From the NCBI GenBank assembly GCA_902362865.1, contig CABIYE010000010.1, positions 1 to 37,818 of the forward strand: a stretch of DNA of 37,818 nt, given 5' to 3'. The first letter of the stretch is position 1, and each line of letters opens with the position of its first letter. The notes beneath the pieces were generated by a model. That model made no database searches and was not told the origin of the DNA. It saw nothing but the letters and a program-made list of their open reading frames with translations. Shown one piece after another: positions 1-7,174 of the stretch. The DNA is from Clostridiaceae bacterium (GTDB taxonomy: Bacteria > Bacillota > Clostridia > Lachnospirales > Lachnospiraceae). The position numbers were made by a program, and so were the translations under genes.

Positions 1-77
1 ATCAGCACCTTTTCGACTTGAATTCAGTTAAAACGCTGACATTTGGAAAAAGGTGCTGATTTTTATAAGGTGCTGAT
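1..77. repeat. Inverted and direct repeats of AAGGTGCTGAT
   Basis: Positions 1-13 (ATCAGCACCTTTT) are the reverse complement of 48-60 (AAAAGGTGCTGAT), so the stretch can fold into a stem with a loop of about 34 nt. A further direct copy, AAGGTGCTGAT, lies at 67-77. The element lies just downstream (minus strand) of the tail chaperone genes, where a tape-measure gene would normally follow. The window edge cuts it, so its full extent is unknown. It may be a terminator, attenuator or regulatory repeat. Confidence 0.55.
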
Positions 78-80
78 AAT

Positions 81-110
81 TTGATAAATGGTGAATTCAC
101 CATTTATCAA
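81..110. repeat. Perfect 30-bp palindrome at the end of the tail chaperone ORF
   Basis: The 15-base half TTGATAAATGGTGAA is followed directly by its exact reverse complement, centred on GAATTC. The palindrome overlaps the last codons and TGA stop (97-99) of the tail chaperone extension, so part of it is coding. There is no T-run directly after it on the minus strand, so it is not a textbook intrinsic terminator. It could act as an RNA hairpin or as a dyad binding site. Confidence 0.6.
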
Positions 111-270
111 AATCTTCCTGCGTGGCTTCACGGGCCACTTTTTTGTATTTCACATCATCGTTTCCTTTTTCCGTCCACATATCAATGACGAGACCAATCG
201 TAAGAAGATCCAGGTCAGAGATCGCAATGCCAAGCTCCACACAACGCAGGAGGAACAGGGGCGTGGTCAT
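97..270 (-). CDS. Tail assembly chaperone C-terminal extension (gpT-like, reached by -1 frameshift)
   Basis: This small ORF (57 residues from the ATG at 270, 65 if entered at the slippery site) overlaps the end of the preceding tail chaperone gene in the -1 frame. In siphoviruses the second product of this position is normally a fusion, gpG-T in lambda, that chaperones the tape-measure protein during tail assembly. The upstream gene carries A AAA AAA in the correct phase at 300-294, and the -1 frame stays open from there to the TGA at 97. The predicted fusion has 116 + 65 = 181 residues. An ATG at 270 overlaps the upstream TGA (ATGA), so separate initiation is also possible. The sequence is acidic with a few aromatic residues; no domain is recognised. 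Confidence 0.7.
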   Translation of the reverse strand: MTTPLFLLRCVELGIAISDLDLLTIGLVIDMWTEKGNDDVKYKKVAREATQEDFDKW

Positions 271-641
271 TTCCCTTGTACTCCTGCCAACTCTTTTTTT
301 GCCTGCACCTCCACCATCATGTTCTGTCCCCACAGTTCCAGAATCTGCGGCAGGACCTCATAGATGGAGAACATATCAAACTGGTCCAGCCATTCCTCAA
401 TGGTCGGAGGAATGGAATTGTCCGCATGATAAGCCATGATATAGGCCACGTTCTCGAATATCTCCAAGTCCTCGATCTGGAATTCCTCCCCGTCCTCGGT
501 CTTGCCTTTATAGGATTTCTCCAGCTTGGAGAGGTCTTTGAAGATGTCCCTCTTAAACTTCGCCCGGTACAGTCGGGGAATGGTGGCCGAGGAACGGAAC
601 GCCACCTTTTTCCCACAGATTTCAATCTCACGTTTCAGCAT
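267..641 (-). CDS. Tail assembly chaperone (gpG-like)
   Basis: A 124-residue mostly acidic, probably helical protein (E/D/K rich), placed directly after the major tail protein. This is the position of lambda gpG or the Firmicutes phage tail assembly chaperone, which binds the tape-measure protein and recruits tail tube subunits. Near its 3' end the codons GCA AAA AAA GAG form the canonical slippery heptamer A AAA AAA in phase (300-294), opening the -1 frame into the next ORF. The start ATG at 641 follows the stop of the major tail gene at 645 on the minus strand. Identification rests on gene order, size and the frameshift signal more than on sequence motifs. Confidence 0.75.
   Translation of the reverse strand: MLKREIEICGKKVAFRSSATIPRLYRAKFKRDIFKDLSKLEKSYKGKTEDGEEFQIEDLEIFENVAYIMAYHADNSIPPTIEEWLDQFDMFSIYEVLPQILELWGQNMMVEVQAKKELAGVQGK
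294..300 (-). promoter_or_regulatory. Programmed -1 ribosomal frameshift site (A AAA AAA)
   Basis: On the minus strand the reading frame is GCA AAA AAA GAG, which matches X XXY YYZ with A AAA AAA. Slipping by -1 after codon 116 joins residues 1-116 of the tail chaperone to the 65-residue extension. The arrangement and location match the conserved G/GT frameshift of siphovirus tail genes. No strong downstream pseudoknot was identified by eye. Confidence 0.75.
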
Positions 642-644
642 TTT

Positions 645-1238
645 TTACGCTCCTTCCTGCCCTGACTCTTTTTCCGTCGGCAGATACACCGATTTATACC
701 AGTTCGTATATGCCTCCTTGTCCGTGCTATCGCCCGTCCTGGCTTTTACAAGCCCATCCGAGCGGGGGTCTGCCGTGATCGACAGGGTTTCCGTTCCAGG
801 CTCAATGGTGTCCTCTTTCGTCTCCGATTCAATGGACGGACGGGATGCCGAACAGTTATACAGCACATGGCGGATGGCATTCACATCCCCGTCAAACTCA
901 AAGAGCAGGGCAAACTTCACGCTCTCGCCAACCCCGCTGTTTTCCACCAGGACACCCTTGCCATCCAGTTCCTCCTGCAAAATCTCCGTGCGGAACCACT
1001 CCGGGATCAATGCGATTTCCAGATCACCGCTGTATCCGTTGTTGGTCACGGAACGGAAATATACAATACCATCCGCATAGAACGGGCTGGATTCGCCCTC
1101 CGCATCCAGGCTGATACTCACCGCTCCGGGGATCGCCTTCGGTGCGGCATAGGTAAATGCGGTCACGCCGTCTGCCACAGTTTCTGTCAGCTTTGCGGCA
1201 TGGACATTTTTCAGGTTATATTTGACTTTGTTTCCCAT
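645..1238 (-). CDS. Major tail protein (phi13 family)
   Basis: A 197-residue protein resembling the phi13-type major tail protein that polymerises into the siphovirus tail tube. Family-like features are the early GNKVKYNLKNVHAAKLT segment, a beta-rich middle with GYSGDLEIALIPEWF, and GESVKFALLFEFDG-type strands. It lies between the tail terminator candidate and the tail chaperones, the standard order. The ATG at 1238 has a GGAGG site 10 nt upstream. An ATG three codons earlier (1247) overlaps the upstream stop as ATGA but sits only one base from the GGAGG, so 1238 is preferred. The C-terminal 40 residues (about 158-197) are charged and carry ARTGDSTDKEAYTNWYKSVY. Confidence 0.88.
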   Translation of the reverse strand: MGNKVKYNLKNVHAAKLTETVADGVTAFTYAAPKAIPGAVSISLDAEGESSPFYADGIVYFRSVTNNGYSGDLEIALIPEWFRTEILQEELDGKGVLVENSGVGESVKFALLFEFDGDVNAIRHVLYNCSASRPSIESETKEDTIEPGTETLSITADPRSDGLVKARTGDSTDKEAYTNWYKSVYLPTEKESGQEGA

Positions 1239-1243
1239 AGCCT

Positions 1244-1561
1244 TCATACCTCCATTTCATAAATCACTTCATACAGTTTCTCGGACTCGATGTAGGTTTC
1301 CGATTTCTCATAGAACAGCCCATAAGCATCAAAGGCGGCTTCCAGCCGTTCTTCCAATTCCGGTGCCTTCTCGTCCGTATACAGCTCTACATCCAGCTGC
1401 TTTGCTTTGAAGTAGACCTTCCCGTCTGCCGCAAAGTTGTTGCTGCCGGGTGTCAGGTAGCAGATAAAAGGCGGCTGTGGTGACTCCCCTTCCGCAAAAT
1501 GGTGGTATGCGAAGGGCAGCCCCGTGCCGCCTAACATGTTTGCAATCTCTTCATAATCCAT
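1244..1561 (-). CDS. Tail terminator / tail completion-like protein
   Basis: A 105-residue acidic protein between the gp10-like gene and the major tail gene, where siphoviruses of this type encode the tail terminator that caps the tube and joins it to the head. The sequence fits the small alpha/beta DUF3168-like pattern: an N-terminal helix, a beta segment FICYLTPGSNNF, then KQLDVELYTDEKAPELEERLEAAF followed by a C-terminal strand. The ATG at 1561 shares one base with the upstream stop (TGATG) and has a GGGGG-type site 8 nt upstream. Function is assigned by position and general character. Confidence 0.65.
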   Translation of the reverse strand: MDYEEIANMLGGTGLPFAYHHFAEGESPQPPFICYLTPGSNNFAADGKVYFKAKQLDVELYTDEKAPELEERLEAAFDAYGLFYEKSETYIESEKLYEVIYEMEV

Positions 1562-1938
1562 CACGAAAGCCCCCTTTTAATCGCTGCTTCCAGTTCATTC
1601 ACGGCATATTCCTCTGCCGGGGCGATATGTGGTTTTCCCGCCACCCGGCCGCCGCCGCGCTTGGCATGGCCCTTTTCCAGAAGGTGTGTCAGCCCCGGCT
1701 TGGTACGGTTATAGACCGTGATACTGACCTGCCCGGTTTTCTCCGAGGTCTTTTTGACCGCCCATCCCTTTTGATAACCGCCGGACTTGACCGGGGAGCC
1801 GGCCTGCGCCATTGCCTTCGTCTCTTTTGATACAGAATTCACCGCGGTTTTCACCACTTCATCCGTGACCTTTTTATACTCATCCAATGCGGACATGATC
1901 TCGCTGGAGAGCTGGTCTACCGATATTTTCTTTGCCAT
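1561..1938 (-). CDS. HK97 gp10-like head-tail joining protein
   Basis: A 125-residue protein matching the HK97 gp10-like family: a basic N-terminal helix (about 1-45), the typical segment SPVKSGGYQKGWAVKK (48-63), beta strands QVSITVYNRTKPGLTHLLEKGHAKRGG, and a C-terminal helix beginning HIAPAEEYAVNELE. The NRT..GLTHLLEKGHAKRGGGRVAG stretch is diagnostic. These proteins act in joining head and tail during morphogenesis. The ORF lies between the head-closure gene and the tail terminator candidate and overlaps the latter by one base, indicating coupled translation. Confidence 0.9.
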   Translation of the reverse strand: MAKKISVDQLSSEIMSALDEYKKVTDEVVKTAVNSVSKETKAMAQAGSPVKSGGYQKGWAVKKTSEKTGQVSITVYNRTKPGLTHLLEKGHAKRGGGRVAGKPHIAPAEEYAVNELEAAIKRGLS

Positions 1939-1948
1939 CGCTGCCTCC

Positions 1949-2281
1949 TCACTGCCTTGGTTCCCTCCGGCATTTGAACCGGATCTCCTTCTTCCGGTAA
2001 TTCATCAGGTCCACCGACTCAATGTCATAAACTTCTCCCCGGAACCTCACACGGAAGCCTGTGGAAGTGACAGCGGCGGTCTCACTGCACCAGCGCACCG
2101 TAAAGGTGACGGAGCGCTCCTCGCTGGATACCTCGCTTTCCTTCTCCTCTGCCTGATAGGTGGAAGCATAGGCATAACAGGAAAAGTAGTGGGTCCATGT
2201 GTTCTTATGATTCCCAATGGCATCCGTAACGACTGCATTCTTCTCAATCGTTATCCGCTCATTCAGCTTTGAAATCTCCAT
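1949..2281 (-). CDS. Head closure protein (SPP1 gp16-like)
   Basis: A 110-residue beta-rich protein resembling the SPP1 gp16 head-completion (stopper) family, which seals the DNA-filled head below the connector. Family features are the start MEISKLNERITIEK, a DAIGNHKNTW turn with WTHYFSCYAYAS, then SEERSVTFTVRW and a C-terminal FRGEVYDIESVDLMNYRKKE segment, the most conserved part of the family. The ATG at 2281 has AAAGGAG 8 nt upstream; a longer TTG-initiated reading has no such support. It sits between the connector and gp10-like genes as expected. Confidence 0.88.
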   Translation of the reverse strand: MEISKLNERITIEKNAVVTDAIGNHKNTWTHYFSCYAYASTYQAEEKESEVSSEERSVTFTVRWCSETAAVTSTGFRVRFRGEVYDIESVDLMNYRKKEIRFKCRREPRQ

Positions 2282-2295
2282 GCCTGCCTCTCCTT

Positions 2296-2631
2296 TCAAA
2301 GAACACCTTCCCGGATGGAAAACAAAAGGGAGCGGAGCGTCAGGGTAAGCCCATGATGGTCCGCTTCCTCCCGGTGTTCATACAGATAGGCGAGGGCATA
2401 CAGCACCGCCACTTTCATCACTTCCCGTATCCGGGAAAGTTCTTCTTCCGTGTACGATGCCGTATCCTCTGTTTCATCCGCATCTACTGCTGCCCACTGT
2501 TCATCCGTAAGCCTCGCCACATCCGCACACAGTTTCCCGGCAGAAGTTAAGAGGATGCCGACCACGGCATCCTCATCCGATGAATCCACACGCAGATAGG
2601 TCTTCGCTTCTTCCAAGGTTACCAATGCCAC
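2296..2631 (-). CDS. Head-tail connector protein (gp6-like)
   Basis: A 111-residue mostly helical protein of the HK97 gp6 / SPP1 gp15-type connector family. The signature is the N-terminal VTLEEAKTYLRVDSSDEDAV (about residues 4-23), typical of phage DNA-packaging adaptor proteins that form a ring under the portal. The GTG at 2631 is chosen because AGGAGG lies 8 nt upstream; the in-frame ATG at 2688 lacks this support and would add an atypical tail. Gene order capsid - connector - head closure is canonical. Confidence 0.85.
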   Translation of the reverse strand: MALVTLEEAKTYLRVDSSDEDAVVGILLTSAGKLCADVARLTDEQWAAVDADETEDTASYTEEELSRIREVMKVAVLYALAYLYEHREEADHHGLTLTLRSLLFSIREGVL

Positions 2632-2710
2632 GGCTGCATCCTCCTCTCTCTCATCAGCAGATGGCAGGCATATACATATAACCACCATCTGCCATAATCT
2701 TTCCGCCTTA

Positions 2711-3931
2711 TCAGGAACCGCTGGATGCGCTGCCCTTCATCTGGAGCACCTGCACCGCTTCCGGCAGGATCAGCTTGCCGTCCACACGCTGCGTGGAAAG
2801 GAAACCTACCTGGTCCGTGCGGGCATACAGCTCATTCAGGCGGCGGAAGGTTCTGCTCTGGCGGTCTGCGATCCAGTAGTAGCTGTAATCGCCAAAGGCC
2901 AGCACCTTGTTTCCCGCTGCCACGGCGGGCATAAAGGCAGAGGTCTTCAGCGGACGGTTCAGGAGTGTATCCGGCTTGCCGATCTCAAGGCCCGGCTTCC
3001 AGATATAGTTGCCATTGTTGTCTTTTAAGGTCATCAGCTGCAGCACCACCGCCTCGTTGCACAGGAACTCCGCTTTCTTGCGGTATGGTGCTTTCAGCGC
3101 ATAGTACAGCTGGAAGATTTCATCAAAGGTCAGCTTGGTCTGCGTTCCTGCGGTTACGCCCACCTTCGCCCCGGCATCATCCAGGATGCCCAGCGGCTTG
3201 CCCACACCGTCCCCGGTAATGAATGCCTTCTCCTCTGCGTTGCCCATACGCACACCAAAACGGCGGGCGATATAGGTCGCAAGGTCAAACGCGGAATCGT
3301 TCAGAAGCTCATTGGAAACCTTGATCATGGTGCCCAGTTTGTAGGCCGACAGCATGGTCTGTCCAAACGTGGTGTCACTCTCCGGGATTTCCTCCCCTTC
3401 ATCGATCCAGCTGGCCTCCCCGGTGTCCTCCGCAATCGGAATCTTACGGGTGCCGGAACTGGTACGGATCACATTCGCCATGCTTCGGAAGATGTTATTC
3501 TCCTCCAGTGCCTCCACCAGTTTCTTTTCAAACTCATCCGGCACGGTGTATCCGCCTTCCGTATCCACACCGACAGACAGGGCGTTGCGCACCTCGCCGT
3601 AGTTGCCGCGGTTGCGGATCATGTCCCAGAATGCATTCTTATACTCCTCCGTCCCGGTCGGGCTGGTGTTCTTATCCTTCGGGCTGCCGTTCTTTGGATT
3701 GCCATGCACCGGATTAGAGGTCGGGGCCGACAGCTTGGCGTCAAACTCTGCCTGCTGCTCCAGACGCTCGATCTCCGCCCCCAGGTCTTTGACCTCCTGG
3801 GCCATCTTGTTGTACTGCTCCACCGCATCGGCAGCTACAAGGCCGTTCTCCCTGCGGTGCTGCTCCAGGAATGCCTTGGTCTGCTCCCAGAGGGTATTGC
3901 GCTTGCTTCTCAGTTCAAGAATCTTACTCAT
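2711..3931 (-). CDS. Major capsid protein (HK97 fold)
   Basis: A 406-residue major capsid protein of the HK97 family. Residues 1 to about 70 form a coiled-coil scaffold (delta) domain rich in K/E/Q, followed by a polar linker with SPTGTEEYKNAFWDMIRNR. The shell domain starts near ALSVGVDTEGGYTVPDEFEKK and contains the typical FRSMANVIRTSSGTRKIPIAED, GTMIKVSNELLNDSAFDL and AFITGDGVGKPLGIL segments. The neighbouring ClpP-like protease would remove the N-terminal domain during head maturation. The ATG at 3931 has GGAGG 8 nt upstream, while two upstream ATGs are on or too close to that site. Confidence 0.96.
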   Translation of the reverse strand: MSKILELRSKRNTLWEQTKAFLEQHRRENGLVAADAVEQYNKMAQEVKDLGAEIERLEQQAEFDAKLSAPTSNPVHGNPKNGSPKDKNTSPTGTEEYKNAFWDMIRNRGNYGEVRNALSVGVDTEGGYTVPDEFEKKLVEALEENNIFRSMANVIRTSSGTRKIPIAEDTGEASWIDEGEEIPESDTTFGQTMLSAYKLGTMIKVSNELLNDSAFDLATYIARRFGVRMGNAEEKAFITGDGVGKPLGILDDAGAKVGVTAGTQTKLTFDEIFQLYYALKAPYRKKAEFLCNEAVVLQLMTLKDNNGNYIWKPGLEIGKPDTLLNRPLKTSAFMPAVAAGNKVLAFGDYSYYWIADRQSRTFRRLNELYARTDQVGFLSTQRVDGKLILPEAVQVLQMKGSASSGS

Positions 3932-4003
3932 CGTCATTTCCTCCATAAAAAATGTGATTTTGGGTATAAAAAGAGCCGGATCTGTCTGTTTCAGGCGCTT
4001 GCC

Positions 4004-4843
4004 TTACTTCAAACATTCCAGCTGTTTTTCTAAAATCAGATATGGCACACTGCCATCTTCTGTTGTGCCGTCCATGCCGATTGCAGGATGCGGCGGCTTT
4101 TCTTCCATAGATCTGGAAGGTTCCGTGTGTGTATCCACAGGTGGTTTCTTAGGAGGCTTCCCGCTGTCCACACCGAGCCGGTTCAGAATCGTCAGCCCCA
4201 TCTGTCTCGTGGAATAAATCTGTGCCTCCAGATGGATACCCGGCTTTTCCTCTTCCTCCTCTGTTTCTTCCTCCCCGCCTTCTTCCTCTTTTTCCGGTTC
4301 TTCCGCATCAAAGAGGATCTCATCTGCAAACCCCAGTTCCACTGCCTTTTTCGCATTCATCCACGTCTCGTTGGACATTAAGTTGGAAATGCGGCTGTGG
4401 GACAATCCGCTCTTGGCGGCATAGGCGTTGATGATACTCTCCTTCACTTCATTGAGCGTATTGATTGCCCGCTCCATGTCTTTGGTATTGCCATAAGCGA
4501 TGGTGCTGGGATCATGGAGCATCAGCATTGCCACAGGGGACATCAGCACTCTATTTCCAGCCATCGCTACCACAGAGGCAGCGGAGGCGGCAATCGCATC
4601 AATCTTGACGGTAACCGCGCCTTTATAGTCCCGGAGCATCGTATAAATCTCCGCTGCCGCAAACACATTTCCGCCGGGGCTGTTGATCCAGACGGTAATA
4701 TCGCCCTCTCCCGCCTCCAGTTCCTCACGGAATGCCTTGGGGGTTGCCTCATCGCCCCAGAAGGACTCCTCATCAATCGGGCCTTCCAGACGGAGCACCC
4801 TGCCGCCGGCTTCATCATGAATCCAGTTCCAGAATTTCTTCAT
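4004..4843 (-). CDS. ClpP-type head maturation protease
   Basis: A 279-residue ClpP/S14-like serine protease located between portal and capsid, the place of the prohead protease. Visible features are INSPGGNVFAAAEIY (53-67), the nucleophile region IAASAASVVAMAG with Ser87 in the ClpP Ser position, His110 in LMLHDPS, and MSNETWMNAKKAVELGFADE, where Glu159 replaces the usual acidic Asp. After residue 180 comes a low-complexity Glu-rich linker and a Pro-rich tail (about 180-279) absent from housekeeping ClpP. The gene overlaps the portal gene by ATGA, so translation is probably coupled. Confidence 0.93.
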   Translation of the reverse strand: MKKFWNWIHDEAGGRVLRLEGPIDEESFWGDEATPKAFREELEAGEGDITVWINSPGGNVFAAAEIYTMLRDYKGAVTVKIDAIAASAASVVAMAGNRVLMSPVAMLMLHDPSTIAYGNTKDMERAINTLNEVKESIINAYAAKSGLSHSRISNLMSNETWMNAKKAVELGFADEILFDAEEPEKEEEGGEEETEEEEEKPGIHLEAQIYSTRQMGLTILNRLGVDSGKPPKKPPVDTHTEPSRSMEEKPPHPAIGMDGTTEDGSVPYLILEKQLECLK

Positions 4844-6240
4844 CGTTTCCGTTTCCTTTCTCTTGGTTTTTGCGGCGTACTCTCACTCCGCCCGTTTTCA
4901 CTGTCAGCTGCATTTTCCGTTCCTTCGGATGGTTTCTCCGGTTCATCCTTCGGCTGGTTCTGCTCCACAGCCGCCTGCTTTGCCTGGGCAAACTTCCCCG
5001 CATCCCGGAGCTTTACATATCCGCCATTCAGATAATAGTCATCCCCGCCTTCTTCTGCCGGGATCAGGTCCATGTTCTCCAAACGATGGATGTCATTCGG
5101 GCTTAAGAAACCGTTGCTGATTCCCGTTGCATAACCGTTCATCCTGCTCTGGTAATCACCCCGGAGCAGTCCGTCCACGTTGAACTTGGGAAACAGCACA
5201 TCCTGTTCTTCTTCAAGCAGAAGGTCTTTGATGATCGCCTGCTCGAACCGCACCAACCACGGAGTCAGGGTATGCACCACAAAATCAATCGACTGGTGTT
5301 CGATGTTGGAGAAGGTGGCGTGTTCCAGACTCTGTACCATGTAGGGCGGCACCCGGAAGATCCGGCAGATTTCCTCCACGCCAAACTGCCGGGTGGATAA
5401 AAACTGGCTGTCCTCCGGCGGCAGGGAGATCGCTTTGTAGGCCATCCCCTCTTCCAGCACAGCGACCCTGTGCGCGTTGTTGGCCCCGCCGTATACCGCA
5501 GTCCAGTTATCCCGTATCTTCTGGGGGTCTTTTAGTACCCCCGGATGCTCCAGCACACCGCTTGGCTGCGCCCCGTTCTTAAAGAACGACGCCCCGTATT
5601 TCTCCACGGCCAGAGTCGTGCCAAGGCTGTTCTTCATCATGGCAATCGGGGAAAATCCCACAAGGCCGTTAAACCCAAGCCCCGGAATGTGCAGGATTTC
5701 ATCTTTCCTGAAATAAATATCCTGGTTCTGTTCCCCCGGCACTTCATCTGTATAAGCGTGGTAGATATAATAAAGCTGCCCCTGCTCATCACGGTCGACT
5801 TCCACGTTTTCCGGGAGCAGCGGATACAGGCCGAGGACGTTGTTCCTCCCATCCCGGATGATCTGGGAATAGGCATTCCCCCACAAAAGCAGGTGGGTCA
5901 TCATGGTTTCCCGCCAGATAAAACTGCTCATCTCATCGTTGGGCTGCCGGTATAAGATCCGGTACAGCGGGTGGTCAAAGGCGCTCTCTTTTCCTTTCCC
6001 ACCATCGGTGTAACGGTATAGGTGCAGCGGCAGTGCCGCCACTGTTTCCGCCAACAGCCGCACACAGGCATATACCGTGGAGATCTGCATGGCAGACTGC
6101 TCATCTACCTTTTCCCCGCTGTTCGCGGTTCCAAAAGAAAAAACCTGTCCGGAATCTCGGACGCTGTCTGTCACCTCCGGCAGATTTTCCCCTGGGGCAT
6201 CCCTGGGTTTTGAAAAACCCATCCATTTTAAAAATCCCAT
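4840..6240 (-). CDS. Portal protein (HK97 family)
   Basis: A 466-residue portal protein forming the dodecameric ring through which DNA enters the head. Recognisable family stretches are MQISTVYACVRLLAETVAALPLHLY, NDEMSSFIWRETMMTHLLLWGNAYSQI, NPxx-type loops around GLGFNGLVGFSPI, and the C-terminal core FGVEEICRIFRVPPYMVQSLEHATFSNIEHQSIDFV. The C-terminal tail is K/E/P rich. The ATG at 6240 has AGGAGG 9 nt upstream, directly after the stop of the inserted HNH gene. An upstream extension would run into that gene and is not supported. Confidence 0.95.
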   Translation of the reverse strand: MGFLKWMGFSKPRDAPGENLPEVTDSVRDSGQVFSFGTANSGEKVDEQSAMQISTVYACVRLLAETVAALPLHLYRYTDGGKGKESAFDHPLYRILYRQPNDEMSSFIWRETMMTHLLLWGNAYSQIIRDGRNNVLGLYPLLPENVEVDRDEQGQLYYIYHAYTDEVPGEQNQDIYFRKDEILHIPGLGFNGLVGFSPIAMMKNSLGTTLAVEKYGASFFKNGAQPSGVLEHPGVLKDPQKIRDNWTAVYGGANNAHRVAVLEEGMAYKAISLPPEDSQFLSTRQFGVEEICRIFRVPPYMVQSLEHATFSNIEHQSIDFVVHTLTPWLVRFEQAIIKDLLLEEEQDVLFPKFNVDGLLRGDYQSRMNGYATGISNGFLSPNDIHRLENMDLIPAEEGGDDYYLNGGYVKLRDAGKFAQAKQAAVEQNQPKDEPEKPSEGTENAADSENGRSESTPQKPRERKRKR

Positions 6241-6254
6241 TGGATTATTCCTCC

Positions 6255-7163
6255 TCACATAACTTCCTGTCTGACCACTTTCTCTTGGTTTCTTCGGCAG
6301 CACTGTTCGCCCGGACGTGGAAAATTCACACAGGCAAATTCGCCGTGAAAAAAACGGGCAGCCCTGTCATAGGCCCCCGCCGCTTCTTCTATATCATCAT
6401 AATATCCAAGGAATATACGCACCCCATACGCCCTAATGCTGGCATGAAATCTGCCCGATGCTTTGTGAAAATATACGCCCTTGTAACCAGACGTATTATT
6501 GGAAACCAGTGCTGTATTAAATGCGTTTTCACAAGCATCTGCCAGACGCAGGTTATCCCTCCTGCAGTCCAGCGGATTACCATTTATGTGATCCACAAGC
6601 GTATTTTTATCCGCATCTAGTACGAGCCTGCTCAAAAGTTCATGTTCTCCATCAATCGTTATAAAAACATATCCATTTCCCGCTATATAGCAGGGGTATT
6701 TTTCCAGAAGTTCTTTTACTGAAATATCCGCCAGAAATGACTCCCCGCTATGTGTGTAGTATCTTAGGCAGCCCGCTTCTTCTTCGATATGGATGCAATC
6801 TCCACAGGAACAGCTATCCCCATGAAGCAAATGATCCCGCCGGACGTAAGTGGTTTTCCCACAATCACATTGGCACAGATACCTATAATTTCCCCATCGT
6901 TTTCCTTCTTCCCGTCCCACACATTCCATGGCAACAAGACGTCCAAAACGTCTCCCTACAATATCTTCCGGGTTAATCCGTCTTTTACACCCACAGCTGC
7001 TCGCAGTCCCGTTTAATAGAGAATAACGGTCCGTTGTTCTTTCATTTCCACAATCGCATTTGCATTGATAGCGCAATTTCCCATTTACCGTCCCTATGCA
7101 CTTCTCAACCTGCAGCATCCCAAATTTGCGCCCTATAATATCATTTTTACTTATTTTCCCCAA
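6255..7163 (-). CDS. HNH/AP2 homing-type endonuclease inserted between terL and portal
   Basis: A 302-residue free-standing endonuclease. Two tandem zinc motifs of the form CxCxCG...SCGC lie at about 34-59 and 97-122. An HNH core, LVDHINGNPLDCRRDNLRL (189-207), has Asp191/His192 and Asn194, and a C-terminal AP2 DNA-binding domain starts at SGYKGVYFHKASGRF (225-280). This domain set is typical of phage homing endonucleases. The TTG at 7163 is chosen because AGGAGG, lying at the terL stop, is 6-7 nt upstream; no ATG fits. The gene is flanked on both sides by TGAGGAGG, which is consistent with insertion at the terL-portal junction. Confidence 0.85.
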   Translation of the reverse strand: MGKISKNDIIGRKFGMLQVEKCIGTVNGKLRYQCKCDCGNERTTDRYSLLNGTASSCGCKRRINPEDIVGRRFGRLVAMECVGREEGKRWGNYRYLCQCDCGKTTYVRRDHLLHGDSCSCGDCIHIEEEAGCLRYYTHSGESFLADISVKELLEKYPCYIAGNGYVFITIDGEHELLSRLVLDADKNTLVDHINGNPLDCRRDNLRLADACENAFNTALVSNNTSGYKGVYFHKASGRFHASIRAYGVRIFLGYYDDIEEAAGAYDRAARFFHGEFACVNFPRPGEQCCRRNQEKVVRQEVM

Positions 7164-7174
7164 AATTTCCCTCC

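Noticed and set aside
3603..4217. Long plus-strand open frames opposite the capsid and protease genes (and similar ones across the structural region).
   Set aside because: They are antisense shadows of clearly conserved minus-strand genes, rich in Ser/Arg/Pro/Leu from complementary codon use, with no ribosome sites.
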